Assembly: GCA_003543795.1 (NCBI GenBank)
Contig: DNBE01000061.1
Location: forward strand, 1-5,971
DNA length: 5,971 bases
Direction: 5' to 3'
Source of the DNA: Sutterella sp.
GTDB lineage: Bacteria > Pseudomonadota > Gammaproteobacteria > Burkholderiales > Burkholderiaceae_F
The translations under genes were made by a program, and so were the position numbers. Below are positions 1 to 5,971 of the stretch, piece after piece (position 1 is the stretch's first letter; every line of letters starts with the position of its first letter). The notes under the pieces are model-generated. The model worked only from the letters and a program-made list of their open reading frames with translations, was not told the origin of the DNA and did no database searches.

Positions 1-300
1 GGCGAAAACTATGAATGGACCGATATGTACGCGACTTTTGCCAAAGAAGCGCGTGAAGAAGGGTTCGAGGATTTAGCCAAGCGTTTCGAAGCCGTCGGCG
101 CTATCGAAAAAGCCCACGAGGAACGTTTCAGAAAGTTACTCGACAACATTCGTATGCAACGCGTTTTCGAGAAGTCCGGCCAGGCAATTTGGGAATGCCG
201 CGTTTGCGGACATCTCGTTATCGGCCCGAAAGCGCCTGAAGTCTGTCCGGTTTGCGGACGCTCGCAATCGTTTTTTGAAGTGAGATCTGAAAACTACTAA
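1..300 (+). CDS. Rubrerythrin, C-terminal part (5' end outside window)
   Basis: The open frame enters from the left edge and ends at TAA 298-300, giving 99 residues. It holds the end of the ferritin-like di-iron domain followed by a rubredoxin-like domain. Residues 1-5 (GENYE) match the rubrerythrin helix that supplies two glutamate iron ligands, and E36-x-x-H39 matches the last-helix ligand pair. A CxxC pair at C66/C69 and a CPVCG pair at C82/C85 form the rubredoxin Fe(SCys)4 site. Rubrerythrins reduce hydrogen peroxide in the cytoplasm of anaerobes and microaerophiles using electrons from rubredoxin or NAD(P)H. Complete family members have roughly 180-195 residues, so about half the gene is missing. 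All visible ligands are intact, so the gene looks functional. A strong terminator follows, making it the last gene of its transcript. The family call is firm; the exact subtype is open because the N-terminal half is not visible. Confidence 0.93.
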   Translation, partial: GENYEWTDMYATFAKEAREEGFEDLAKRFEAVGAIEKAHEERFRKLLDNIRMQRVFEKSGQAIWECRVCGHLVIGPKAPEVCPVCGRSQSFFEVRSENY

Positions 301-319
301 GCGCTTGCCTTTAATTTGC

Positions 320-349
320 GTCCCGCGAAGCGTTTCGCGGGACTTTTTT
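320..349 (+). terminator. Rho-independent terminator of the rubrerythrin gene
   Basis: A perfect 10-bp GC-rich stem (GTCCCGCGAA at 320-329 with TTCGCGGGAC at 334-343) closes a 4-base loop and is followed by six T at 344-349. It starts 20 bases after the rubrerythrin stop codon. The T run lies on the plus-strand side, so it serves the rubrerythrin transcript. Confidence 0.93.
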
Positions 350-361
350 AATGAGAAAACA

Positions 362-398
362 AACAAAAAAGGTGTCTTAATTGTTCAAGGCACCTTTT
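362..398 (-). terminator. Terminator hairpin of the DMT permease gene
   Basis: Arms 367-378 and 387-398 pair over 12 positions with one imperfect pair: an A-C mismatch when read as minus-strand RNA, a G-U pair as plus-strand RNA. The loop is 8 bases. On the minus strand the hairpin is followed by a T-rich tract interrupted by G. It begins 17 bases after the DMT stop codon. The wobble on the plus strand and the T-rich plus-strand flank mean it could also back up the rubrerythrin terminator. Confidence 0.8.
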
Positions 399-414
399 CC
401 GTTTTTAAGCGGCT

Positions 415-1410
415 TTAAGCTTTTTTCGCCTTTTTCGTTTCTTTTTTAAATTCGAGCGGTTCGCCGTGACGCGCGGTCGCGTCGTTAAAGAGTTTTAGCG
501 AGTAGCTAATCCCGAAAAGTAAAAGTAAGAACCCGGCGCAAAGCGTGGGCGTCGGAAATTGCATGCGATACAGATGCCCGAAAAGAACGCTAAAAATCGT
601 CTCGAAAACCAGCATCTGGCCGACCAAAGCCGTCGGGCACTTTTTGGAGCAGATGTTCCAGAAAATCCCCGCGACAAAGGAGCAGATGACGCCGCCGAAA
701 ACAGCCGCGCCGAGAAGCGTTACGGGCGTGGGCCCGAAAAAGCTCGTCATCGATTCGTCGGTTAACGCGACAACGGGATAAAGAATCGTCGCGATCGGTA
801 AAAGAACGAGACATTGCGCGGTCGTCCAAATCGCGGACGACGTCTGCGGATGAGCTTGAAGCCAATCCGCGTTTTTAATCGGATACCACGTCCACATCAC
901 GGTCGAAATCAAGCCGCAAGCTAACCCGAAGAAGAATTCGCCCATGGTACGCCCGCCCTCGGTAATCGAGGTTTCGAGTTCGGTGATGTTCGAAACAATA
1001 AAGCCCACAAAAATGCAGGTAAGCGGAATCATTAATTTTTTGAGCGTCACAAAGGGCTTTCCGCGCCGTTTATCGCGCCAATTGGAAATTAAAGCCACGG
1101 CTACCGGGACGGCGCCGAAACACATCCCCGCGACGGGGACGCCCGCATAAAGAACGGACGCAAAAACGAAACCGCCTTGTAAAAAGTTACCGACGACGGA
1201 GATTCTCGTCGCGTAAAACCAGTCGGAGCGTGTTAATTGCGTGTAGCGCTGAAAAGAAAAGATGATGAGCACAAGAGACGTCAGCCCCATAAAGAAGCCT
1301 CTGCCGATTGTCAAATACGTCGGACCGTAATCGGGCGCAAAAAGCGGGATGAGGTAACTAGCACCCCAAAAAATATTAGCAACGAGCCCCCAGAAAACGC
1401 CGACCCACAT
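415..1410 (-). CDS. DMT-superfamily (EamA-like) membrane permease
   Basis: This 331-residue polytopic inner-membrane protein has a run of hydrophobic segments consistent with the ten helices of the drug/metabolite transporter superfamily. The first half opens with a helix containing ANIFWGASY (residues 11-19). The second half ends with the typical pattern PTALVGQMLVFETIFSVLFG (259-278), then PTPTLCAGFLLLLFGISY (286-303), which resembles the end of an EamA repeat. Length is a little above the usual 280-310 because of a lysine-rich cytoplasmic tail from about residue 321 (KKETKKAKKA). ATG at 1410 is preceded by GGAG (1419-1422) with an 8-base gap. The gene is monocistronic, with its own promoter and terminator. 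Substrate is unknown: the superfamily includes amino-acid and metabolite exporters as well as sugar uptake carriers, and nothing in the neighbourhood decides between them. The family call is good; function is open. Confidence 0.85.
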   Translation of the reverse strand: MWVGVFWGLVANIFWGASYLIPLFAPDYGPTYLTIGRGFFMGLTSLVLIIFSFQRYTQLTRSDWFYATRISVVGNFLQGGFVFASVLYAGVPVAGMCFGAVPVAVALISNWRDKRRGKPFVTLKKLMIPLTCIFVGFIVSNITELETSITEGGRTMGEFFFGLACGLISTVMWTWYPIKNADWLQAHPQTSSAIWTTAQCLVLLPIATILYPVVALTDESMTSFFGPTPVTLLGAAVFGGVICSFVAGIFWNICSKKCPTALVGQMLVFETIFSVLFGHLYRMQFPTPTLCAGFLLLLFGISYSLKLFNDATARHGEPLEFKKETKKAKKA

Positions 1411-1462
1411 GACTCACACTCCGTTGAATGATTTGAAATTCTTTCGATTTTTGCGAGGCGCT

Positions 1463-1491
1463 ATTATAAACACGCCTTGTGTCTTTTCCCT
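1463..1491 (-). promoter_or_regulatory. Probable promoter of the DMT permease gene
   Basis: A perfect TATAAT -10 box lies on the minus strand at 1468-1463, about 50 bases upstream of the DMT start codon. With a 17-base spacer the -35 position (1491-1486) reads AGGGAA, which does not resemble TTGACA. A small inverted repeat, TTTCC-CTGA-GGAAA (1485-1498), overlaps this -35 position and could be a regulator site. The -10 box is clear; the rest is inference. Confidence 0.5.
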
Positions 1492-1561
1492 GAGGAAACA
1501 TACCTAAAAGCATCTATGGTTTATACGGAGACGGCCGTGCGCGAATCAAAGCTAAAGACAT

Positions 1562-1595
1562 AAAAAAAGAGTCGCTTGAATGAGCGACTCTTTTT
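1562..1595 (-). terminator. Rho-independent terminator of the NSS transporter gene
   Basis: Arms 1564-1576 and 1583-1595 pair perfectly over 13 bp (core GAGTCGCT/AGCGACTC) around a 6-base loop. On the minus strand the hairpin is followed by T's. It starts 17 bases after the NSS stop codon. It is A/T-flanked on both sides and so looks bidirectional, but no plus-strand gene ends nearby, so it serves the NSS gene. Confidence 0.92.
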
Positions 1596-1612
1596 ATCGT
1601 TCGGTCAAACGA

Positions 1613-3031
1613 TTAGAGCAGACCGAAGCCCTTTAATTGGTTATAGAGCACGAAGACTAAGATAACCGGAGCGATATACTTGCAGCAGACGCCGAAAAGC
1701 GCTTCGGTTCTGAAGGCGTGCCCGGAAGCACGAACTTCTTTACCGAATTCCTTGATGCCCATTTCGTAACCGATAAATAAGCAGGTCATGAGCGCGCCGA
1801 CCGGCATCATGAAGCCTTCGGAGAGGGCATCCATGAAGTCGAGCCAACAATCGTTCCAGCCCTTAACGCCGAACATATCCTGGAAGGGAACCCACATACC
1901 GTTGGCACCGAGCCCGTCGGCAGCCACGACGATGGCTTCAGCCGTAATGGCTAAGCAGATCCAAAGCGTGTAGGTACGTCTCTTCATTTCTTTACCGCGA
2001 ACGTGGTCACGGTCTAAGAAGTACGTCACGATCGTTTCGGTAAGCGAAATCGAACTCGTCACGGCGGCAATCACCACGAGGGCGTAGAAGATGACACCGA
2101 TGATCGGGCCCATCGCGCCCATAGCGTGGAAGACGTTTTGTAGCGTGATAAAGAGCAGTTTCGGACCGGCAAGGGCAGCACCTTCACCGCCCAAAGCAAA
2201 CGCGGCCGGAATCACGGCAACACCCGCGAGAATAGCAACGACGGTATCCGAAATCACGATAATCGCGGCATTCTTTTCGATATCTTCGTCTTTCTTCATG
2301 TAAGAGCCGTAGGTGATCATGATGGCCATACCGAGCGATAACGAGAAGAAGAGCTGTCCGGAAGCCGCGGCAAGAACGCCGATGAAGTTTTCTTCGAAGG
2401 GCTTGAAGTTGGGCGCGAACATGAAGGCAAGGCCTTCGCCAGCGCCGTCGAGCGTAACGCTACGCACGATAACGACCAAGAGCATCACGAACAAAGCGGG
2501 CATCGCCCAGGTCGAGAACTTCTCAATCCCCTTTTCAATACCGCCGACCACGATGACATAGGTCAAGGCGATAAAAACAATCGTATAAACAATGCTTTCC
2601 CAAGGACTCGTAATGAGCGCGCCGAAAATCTCCCCACCGTTCTTGGAGGCCGATCCGAAAGCGGCGCCGAACATGTCGCCGAAATTAATCACCATGTACT
2701 TCAGGCAGTACGCGCCGAGCACGGTGTAAAAACTCATGATCAGGAAAGCTGATAAAACACCTAACCAGCCGACCCACTTGAAACGCTTGGAAAGTTTTTG
2801 ATAGGCGCCGATACAGCCCAAACCGCTCTTGCGACCGAGGCTCAATTCGGCAAGCATTACTACGAACCCAAGAAGCAAGGCCAAAATCAAGTACACAATC
2901 AGGAATGCGAAGCCGCCGTTGGCGCCCATTTTATAGGGGAAGCCCCAGATATTTCCCAGGCCGACCGCTGAGCCAATTGCCGCCATGAGGAAGCCGAAAT
3001 TATTTCCCCATGATTCACGTTTACTTGCCAT
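1613..3031 (-). CDS. Sodium-dependent amino-acid transporter, NSS (SNF/LeuT) family
   Basis: This 472-residue inner-membrane protein has the LeuT-fold signature throughout. The N-terminal KRESW (4-8) matches the LeuT segment with the inner-gate Arg5. TM1 carries GSAVGLGN (20-27) with the unwound Na+/substrate region. TM6 carries GQLFFSLSLG (225-234), followed by ITYGSYMKKDEDI (239-251). TM8 carries TSS (325-327), the Na2-site serine/threonine cluster. TM10 starts near D398/D401, where LeuT has its outer-gate aspartate. The family couples Na+ entry to uptake of amino acids, in bacteria often tryptophan, tyrosine, branched-chain or other neutral ones; the actual substrate cannot be read here. 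Odd point: residue 30 is glycine where LeuT and most relatives have the outer-gate arginine, and NGGG is NGGF (38-41). ATG at 3031 is preceded by AGGAG (3042-3046), 10 bases away. The gene has its own terminator and a long upstream gap, so it is probably transcribed alone. Confidence 0.95.
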   Translation of the reverse strand: MASKRESWGNNFGFLMAAIGSAVGLGNIWGFPYKMGANGGFAFLIVYLILALLLGFVVMLAELSLGRKSGLGCIGAYQKLSKRFKWVGWLGVLSAFLIMSFYTVLGAYCLKYMVINFGDMFGAAFGSASKNGGEIFGALITSPWESIVYTIVFIALTYVIVVGGIEKGIEKFSTWAMPALFVMLLVVIVRSVTLDGAGEGLAFMFAPNFKPFEENFIGVLAAASGQLFFSLSLGMAIMITYGSYMKKDEDIEKNAAIIVISDTVVAILAGVAVIPAAFALGGEGAALAGPKLLFITLQNVFHAMGAMGPIIGVIFYALVVIAAVTSSISLTETIVTYFLDRDHVRGKEMKRRTYTLWICLAITAEAIVVAADGLGANGMWVPFQDMFGVKGWNDCWLDFMDALSEGFMMPVGALMTCLFIGYEMGIKEFGKEVRASGHAFRTEALFGVCCKYIAPVILVFVLYNQLKGFGLL

Positions 3032-3074
3032 GGATAAGTTACTCCTAAAGGTATTTTCAAATTAAATAATCTCT

Positions 3075-3116
3075 CGCGTCGAGTTCTCATCATTTTTGTT
3101 TTAAAAGACTCGCGCG
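3075..3116 (-). repeat. Inverted repeat upstream of the NSS gene (proximal)
   Basis: CGCG-T-CGAGT at 3075-3084 is complementary to ACTCGCGCG at 3108-3116, with the single T at 3079 left unpaired. The 23 bases between the arms are A/T-rich. It could form a hairpin in a longer NSS leader or be a protein site upstream of the promoter, depending on where transcription starts. Confidence 0.55.
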
Positions 3117-3120
3117 ACCG

Positions 3121-3147
3121 TCTCGGCATCCTTCATAAACGCCGAGA
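3121..3147 (-). repeat. Inverted repeat upstream of the NSS gene (distal)
   Basis: TCTCGGC at 3121-3127 pairs perfectly with GCCGAGA at 3141-3147 around a 13-base spacer. There is no T run on the minus-strand side, and only a weak T-rich stretch on the plus side. It lies roughly 80 bases after the DUF2156 stop, so a stabilising 3' hairpin for that transcript is possible, as is a role in the NSS leader. Confidence 0.5.
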
Positions 3148-3229
3148 GGTTTGATTAGGTTACTGATAAAGCGGAACAATTGCTAAGACTTTTTCCTTTA
3201 ATCTAGGAAATTTAGCCTAAGTTGCCCCG

Positions 3230-4099
3230 TCAAATCAGGCGTAAACGATTTTTGATACCGTAGGCAATCGGAAAATAGCTGCGTTTGGCGTGTCTGAGAC
3301 CGTCGCTTCCCGAATCCTGTTCTCGGTTGATGAACTCAAAGCCTGCGCCGAACTCTCGCGCGAACGCAAGATTGATGGCTTGATAGACGCCGCGATAAGC
3401 GGGTAACCCTTTTTCGAAATGCACGAGAAATGTTTTTTCGTCGAGCGCTTCGCCTAAAGCGAACGCGATCATTTTTTCTTCGTAGTACAAAGCACCAAGC
3501 GATAAACGGCGCATGATTTCCGCATTTTCGAGAATTTTTAAAACGGCCCGATTTTCGTTTGCAATCGCGGGCGTATCGCGGTCCGGGCGCTCTTCGTACC
3601 ACGCTTCTTCGAAAGCCGCGACTGCGGGAGCGTCGTCCGCGGACAACTTTCTGAAATCTTCCCCGTAGGTCTTGATAAAGGCGTTCCAGTGGTTTTTCTT
3701 TTTATGAAGTTTCGCGCCCGATAAAGTTGCGAGCGCCTTTTGCTCATATAAATAATCCCACTCTTCGGGCGTTTCTTCTACCGCAAAGCGCCCCGGAAAT
3801 TCTCGCGTCAATTTTTCGATTAATGCCGCAGGAACGCGCTCGAAGACGGTCCCTGACGCGAAGCGCTCGAGAATCCTCTTCCAATCGGCTGTTTGCCAAT
3901 TGCCGAGAGGCGCCCAAAAGGTATCGGTTAATTCTTCTTTTTTAAGCCACAAAAGCTCGCCTTCTTCTTCCCAAACAAGGCGATGGCCTTCAGCCCATGC
4001 GTAAAGATTCACAAAGGTGTAATCCGGAAGTTTGACGGGAGTTGCCGCCCAATACTTTTCGTGAACGCTCAAAAACGACAAATCGATTGCCTGAAACAT
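3230..4099 (-). CDS. DUF2156 protein (GNAT-like, related to the C-terminal domain of MprF)
   Basis: A 289-residue soluble protein with no signal peptide or membrane helix. It shows the family hallmarks: DYLYEQKALATLSGAK (115-130) followed by KKKNHWNAF (133-141), and near the end NREQDSGSDGLRHAKRSY (258-275), close to the usual N-x-E-x-D-x-G-x-x-GLR-x-x-K-x-x-Y pattern. The family has a double GNAT-type fold and is related to the synthase domain of phosphatidylglycerol lysyltransferase MprF, which moves aminoacyl groups from tRNA to lipid. Stand-alone members like this one lack the MprF membrane part, and their substrate is largely unknown. The start is ATG at 4099, preceded by AAAAGGG (4107-4113) with a 7-base gap. 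The frame stays open further to a TTG at 4159, but that would overlap the MATE gene by 58 bases and lacks support. It follows the MATE stop codon by 2 bases, so translation is probably coupled. The family is well supported; activity is inferred at best. Confidence 0.85.
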   Translation of the reverse strand: MFQAIDLSFLSVHEKYWAATPVKLPDYTFVNLYAWAEGHRLVWEEEGELLWLKKEELTDTFWAPLGNWQTADWKRILERFASGTVFERVPAALIEKLTREFPGRFAVEETPEEWDYLYEQKALATLSGAKLHKKKNHWNAFIKTYGEDFRKLSADDAPAVAAFEEAWYEERPDRDTPAIANENRAVLKILENAEIMRRLSLGALYYEEKMIAFALGEALDEKTFLVHFEKGLPAYRGVYQAINLAFAREFGAGFEFINREQDSGSDGLRHAKRSYFPIAYGIKNRLRLI

Positions 4100-4101
4100 G
4101 C

Positions 4102-5496
4102 CTAAGCCCTTTTCGCTCGCATCGAGTAGCGAGACCAGTTGCACTTTAACAACGCCCAAAGAACAAAAGAAAACTGCACCATTTGGGAGATGAGCATCGA
4201 GAAAAAGACGCCTTCATAACCCCAAAAATAAAGTCCGAGAACGGCCGCGACCGGCAGTCGAACGCACCAGATCGACAAAAAGAACGCGCGCATCGGGTAG
4301 ACGCTCGCGCCCGCGCCGTTAAAAACGCCTGCCAACGTCACGGTCCCGACGGTAAAGGGAATCGCGAGAATGTTATAAGTCAGGTAACTCACGATCGCGC
4401 GTTGGGTTTCGATATCCGAACTCATGAGTTCGGCAAAGAAATCTCGGAAAAACCAGAATATTACGCCGAAGGCCGTCATCGCGGTACAAAGCGTTAACAC
4501 AATCGAAAGCGCGATGCGCATCGCGCCTTGATAATCGCGCCTCCCGAGCGCGTGCCCCACGAGAACTGCCGCCGTCATGTTGCCGGCGTTAGCCGGCATA
4601 AAAAGAATCGATTCGATTCTCAAACCCGCGGTCATCCCGGCCAAAGCCGAGACCGAATGTTCGGGCAAAGCGGCCGTAATCATAAAGATGAGCAGGTACC
4701 CCGTATTCCACAAAAGGGACGTCCCACAGGCGGGAATCGAAACGCTAAATAAGTACCTTAACGCGACGCTAAGCCACCGCCTCGGTAAGCTGATTGTGGG
4801 CTCCCAAAGACCGGTATGCTTTAAGTAACTTAATAGGCAAATCGCTCCGATAAAAGCAGAAGCCGTCGTCGACCAAGCGATGCCGCCTGGGCCGAAGGCC
4901 GGAAAACCGAACAAGCCGAGACCGAACCCGAAGTCGCCGATTACGTTTAAGACGCAAACGAGGATGCCGACATAAAGCGCGGGCATCACGGACTTGCTCG
5001 AGCGCAAAAGCGCCGTCGCGACCGTCATGCCGTAGTGACCGGGCAAAGCCCACATAGCCGCACACAAAAAGACGGAGGCGGCTTCGTGCATCGAAGGGGG
5101 CGTCCCGAGCCCCGCGATAATGGCGTCTTGAAAGGCGATACCCAAAAACGTTTGAATGAGCGCCGCGCAAAGCATCATCCAAATCGTCGCCGCGACATAG
5201 CGGCGCGCCCGAACGATACGGTTGGCGCCTAGCGACTGACTGACCGAAGCAATCGCGCCCGAATCCATCGACCAGCACACAATCATGAGCATAACGTGGC
5301 ATTGGGTAATAAGGCCGATAGAAGCTTGTACGTCGGTTCCTAAAACACCCGCGACCCAAACGTCCGTAAAGCCCAGAATGCAGTACGTGATGAGCGTACA
5401 CAATTGCGGCCAAGTCATCGAATAGATGCTTCGCAAACTCGCTTTGTCGGAGAGTCCCGTTCGAGCGGCGAATTGTCTAATTCGTAACTGTCGCAT
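4102..5496 (-). CDS. MATE-family multidrug/metabolite efflux transporter
   Basis: This 464-residue inner-membrane protein has the length (about 450-480) and about twelve hydrophobic segments expected of the MATE branch of the MOP superfamily. The two halves echo each other: SVSQSLGANRIVRARRY (84-100) ends the TM2-TM3 region of the N-lobe, and GLRIESILFMPANAG (291-305) with LVGHALGRRDYQGA (312-325) is the equivalent in the C-lobe. NVIGDFGFGLGLFGFP (184-199), then GPGGIAWST (202-210), matches the typical mid-region. MATE proteins export drugs or metabolites in exchange for Na+ or H+; the coupling ion and substrate are not visible. ATG at 5496 is preceded by AAAAGG (5505-5510) with an 8-base gap. 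An upstream in-frame TTG at 5526 would overlap the DUF554 gene and has no ribosome site. It is the second gene of the DUF554-MATE-DUF2156 cluster. Other MOP-type flippases are possible but less likely from the motifs. Confidence 0.88.
   Translation of the reverse strand: MRQLRIRQFAARTGLSDKASLRSIYSMTWPQLCTLITYCILGFTDVWVAGVLGTDVQASIGLITQCHVMLMIVCWSMDSGAIASVSQSLGANRIVRARRYVAATIWMMLCAALIQTFLGIAFQDAIIAGLGTPPSMHEAASVFLCAAMWALPGHYGMTVATALLRSSKSVMPALYVGILVCVLNVIGDFGFGLGLFGFPAFGPGGIAWSTTASAFIGAICLLSYLKHTGLWEPTISLPRRWLSVALRYLFSVSIPACGTSLLWNTGYLLIFMITAALPEHSVSALAGMTAGLRIESILFMPANAGNMTAAVLVGHALGRRDYQGAMRIALSIVLTLCTAMTAFGVIFWFFRDFFAELMSSDIETQRAIVSYLTYNILAIPFTVGTVTLAGVFNGAGASVYPMRAFFLSIWCVRLPVAAVLGLYFWGYEGVFFSMLISQMVQFSFVLWALLKCNWSRYSMRAKRA
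4107..4113 (-). promoter_or_regulatory. Ribosome binding site of the DUF2156 gene
   Basis: AAAAGGG on the minus strand lies inside the last codons of the MATE gene, 7 bases upstream of ATG 4099. Its position decides the DUF2156 start and implies translational coupling to the MATE gene. Confidence 0.7.
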
Positions 5497-5504
5497 GGTC
5501 GACG

Positions 5505-5510
5505 CCTTTT
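5505..5510 (-). promoter_or_regulatory. Ribosome binding site of the MATE gene
   Basis: AAAAGG on the minus strand lies directly after the DUF554 stop codon and 8 bases before ATG 5496. It supports that ATG over the upstream TTG at 5526. Confidence 0.65.
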
Positions 5511-5971
5511 TTAAAAATAGGCCCAAAGAACAGCAACAACGAGGGTCGGAAGCATATTGGCAACTTTAAACGTTGCCGGACGAATCAGGTTTACCCCGAT
5601 ACAAAAAATCATCATCGAACCCGTCATCGACAAATTCGCGACGGCCTGCGCCGTCATAAAGGGTTCGATGAAATACGCCAAAAGCGTCACGGTACCTTGG
5701 AAAAGACCGACGCTTACGGCTGAAAAAACGACGCCTTTACCTAAAGATGTCGCCATGATTGTGATGATAACGAAGTCGAGAATACTTTTAGCGTAAAGAA
5801 TGGAACAGTCGCCCCGAAGCGCGTCACCGATAGCGCCGAGTATCGCCATCGCGCCGATACATACCGTAAGAGAAGCCGTCACGAACGCGGCGACGAAATC
5901 GGGGTCTTTGGCATTACCGGTTTTCGCTTTCAAAAATTCCCCGAAGGTGACGATTTTGCCGTCGATATCGA
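5511..5971 (-). CDS. DUF554 (YdfK-like) membrane protein, C-terminal part
   Basis: The frame enters from the right edge and runs 152 residues to TAA at 5513-5511, so the N-terminal third, including the start, is outside the window. Complete family members have about 225-240 residues. The conserved core is visible: CIGAMAILGAIGDALRGD (37-54) followed by SILYAKSILD (56-65), then SLGKGVVFSA (75-84) and a closing NLIRPATFKVANMLP (127-141) with a last hydrophobic helix. It is a polytopic inner-membrane protein related to B. subtilis YdfK. No biochemical role is established for the family, and nothing here adds one, although its company with a MATE exporter hints at transport or the envelope. It is the first visible gene of a minus-strand cluster, ending 14 bases before the MATE start. 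A start at the internal TTG at 5933 is not real, because homology continues upstream of it (residues 1-12). Confidence 0.88.
   Translation of the reverse strand, partial: DIDGKIVTFGEFLKAKTGNAKDPDFVAAFVTASLTVCIGAMAILGAIGDALRGDCSILYAKSILDFVIITIMATSLGKGVVFSAVSVGLFQGTVTLLAYFIEPFMTAQAVANLSMTGSMMIFCIGVNLIRPATFKVANMLPTLVVAVLWAYF

Larger units (their letters stand above)
3032..3229 (-). promoter_or_regulatory. Upstream region of the NSS gene with inverted repeats
   Basis: This 198-base gap separates the DUF2156 stop codon from the NSS start and must hold the NSS promoter unless the upstream cluster reads through. The best -10 candidate is the minus-strand TTTAAT at 3066-3061, but the -35 position 17 bases upstream is a poor match (TGAGAA). 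Two inverted repeats stand out: 3075-3084 with 3108-3116 (9 bp, one bulged base) and 3121-3127 with 3141-3147 (7 bp). No T run follows either one on the minus strand, so neither is a convincing terminator for the upstream cluster. A regulatory role is inferred. Confidence 0.4.

Noticed and set aside
1499..1561. Possible small gene or RNA between the NSS terminator and the DMT promoter, including the palindrome ACGGCCGT at 1531-1538
   Set aside because: No convincing ORF, promoter or stable structure is visible, and an 8-base palindrome is expected by chance.
3101..3136. An 11-codon minus-strand ORF (ATG at 3136, TAA at 3103-3101) in the gap upstream of the NSS gene that could be a leader peptide
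   Set aside because: It has no Shine-Dalgarno site, no run of codons for one amino acid, and no terminator/antiterminator pair. ORFs this short arise by chance.
3121..3147. Hairpin considered as the terminator of the DUF554-MATE-DUF2156 transcript
   Set aside because: The stem is followed on the minus strand by GC-rich sequence without a T run, so termination there would need another mechanism.
4100..4159. N-terminal extension of the DUF2156 protein to TTG 4159, giving a 58-base overlap with the MATE gene
   Set aside because: The ATG at 4099 has a well-placed ribosome site, and the extension only re-reads the MATE 3' end in another frame.
4183..4497. A 104-codon plus-strand ORF inside the MATE gene, and similar plus-strand and minus-strand ORFs inside the other genes
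   Set aside because: Their translations are basic, low-complexity shadows of the real genes with no recognisable domain and no ribosome site.
5497..5526. N-terminal extension of the MATE protein to TTG 5526
   Set aside because: The TTG lies inside the DUF554 gene without a ribosome site, whereas ATG 5496 has AAAAGG 8 bases upstream.

Overview
The window reads as ordinary bacterial chromosome, about half G+C and tightly packed, with good Shine-Dalgarno sites and hairpin terminators. A rubrerythrin at the left edge points to an anaerobic or microaerophilic organism that detoxifies peroxide. The lineage cannot be fixed from this sequence. An anaerobic Firmicute such as a Negativicute, or a gut proteobacterium, would both fit, and I hold either guess loosely. 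I see no RNA gene, insertion sequence, phage gene, CRISPR array or other sign of recent transfer.

Layout from left to right: (1) the 3' end of a plus-strand rubrerythrin gene with its own terminator; (2) a convergent minus-strand gene for a DMT-superfamily permease, with a second terminator hairpin between the two stop codons; (3) a 202-base gap holding the DMT promoter and the terminator of the next gene; (4) a minus-strand neurotransmitter:sodium symporter (NSS) gene; (5) a 198-base gap rich in inverted repeats upstream of the NSS gene; (6) a tight minus-strand cluster that is transcribed in the order DUF554 membrane protein (cut by the right edge), MATE-family exporter, DUF2156 GNAT-like protein. 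Gaps inside this cluster are only 14 and 2 bases.

Four of the six genes encode polytopic inner-membrane proteins, so this is a transport and envelope neighbourhood. The NSS protein probably imports an amino acid with sodium. The DMT and MATE proteins probably move metabolites or toxic compounds. The DUF2156 protein resembles the synthase half of MprF-type lipid aminoacylating enzymes and follows directly on a MATE transporter. No strikingly new system is evident. The most useful leads are the glycine in the NSS protein where LeuT has its extracellular-gate arginine, the MATE-DUF2156 pair, and the potentially alternative structures upstream of the NSS gene.
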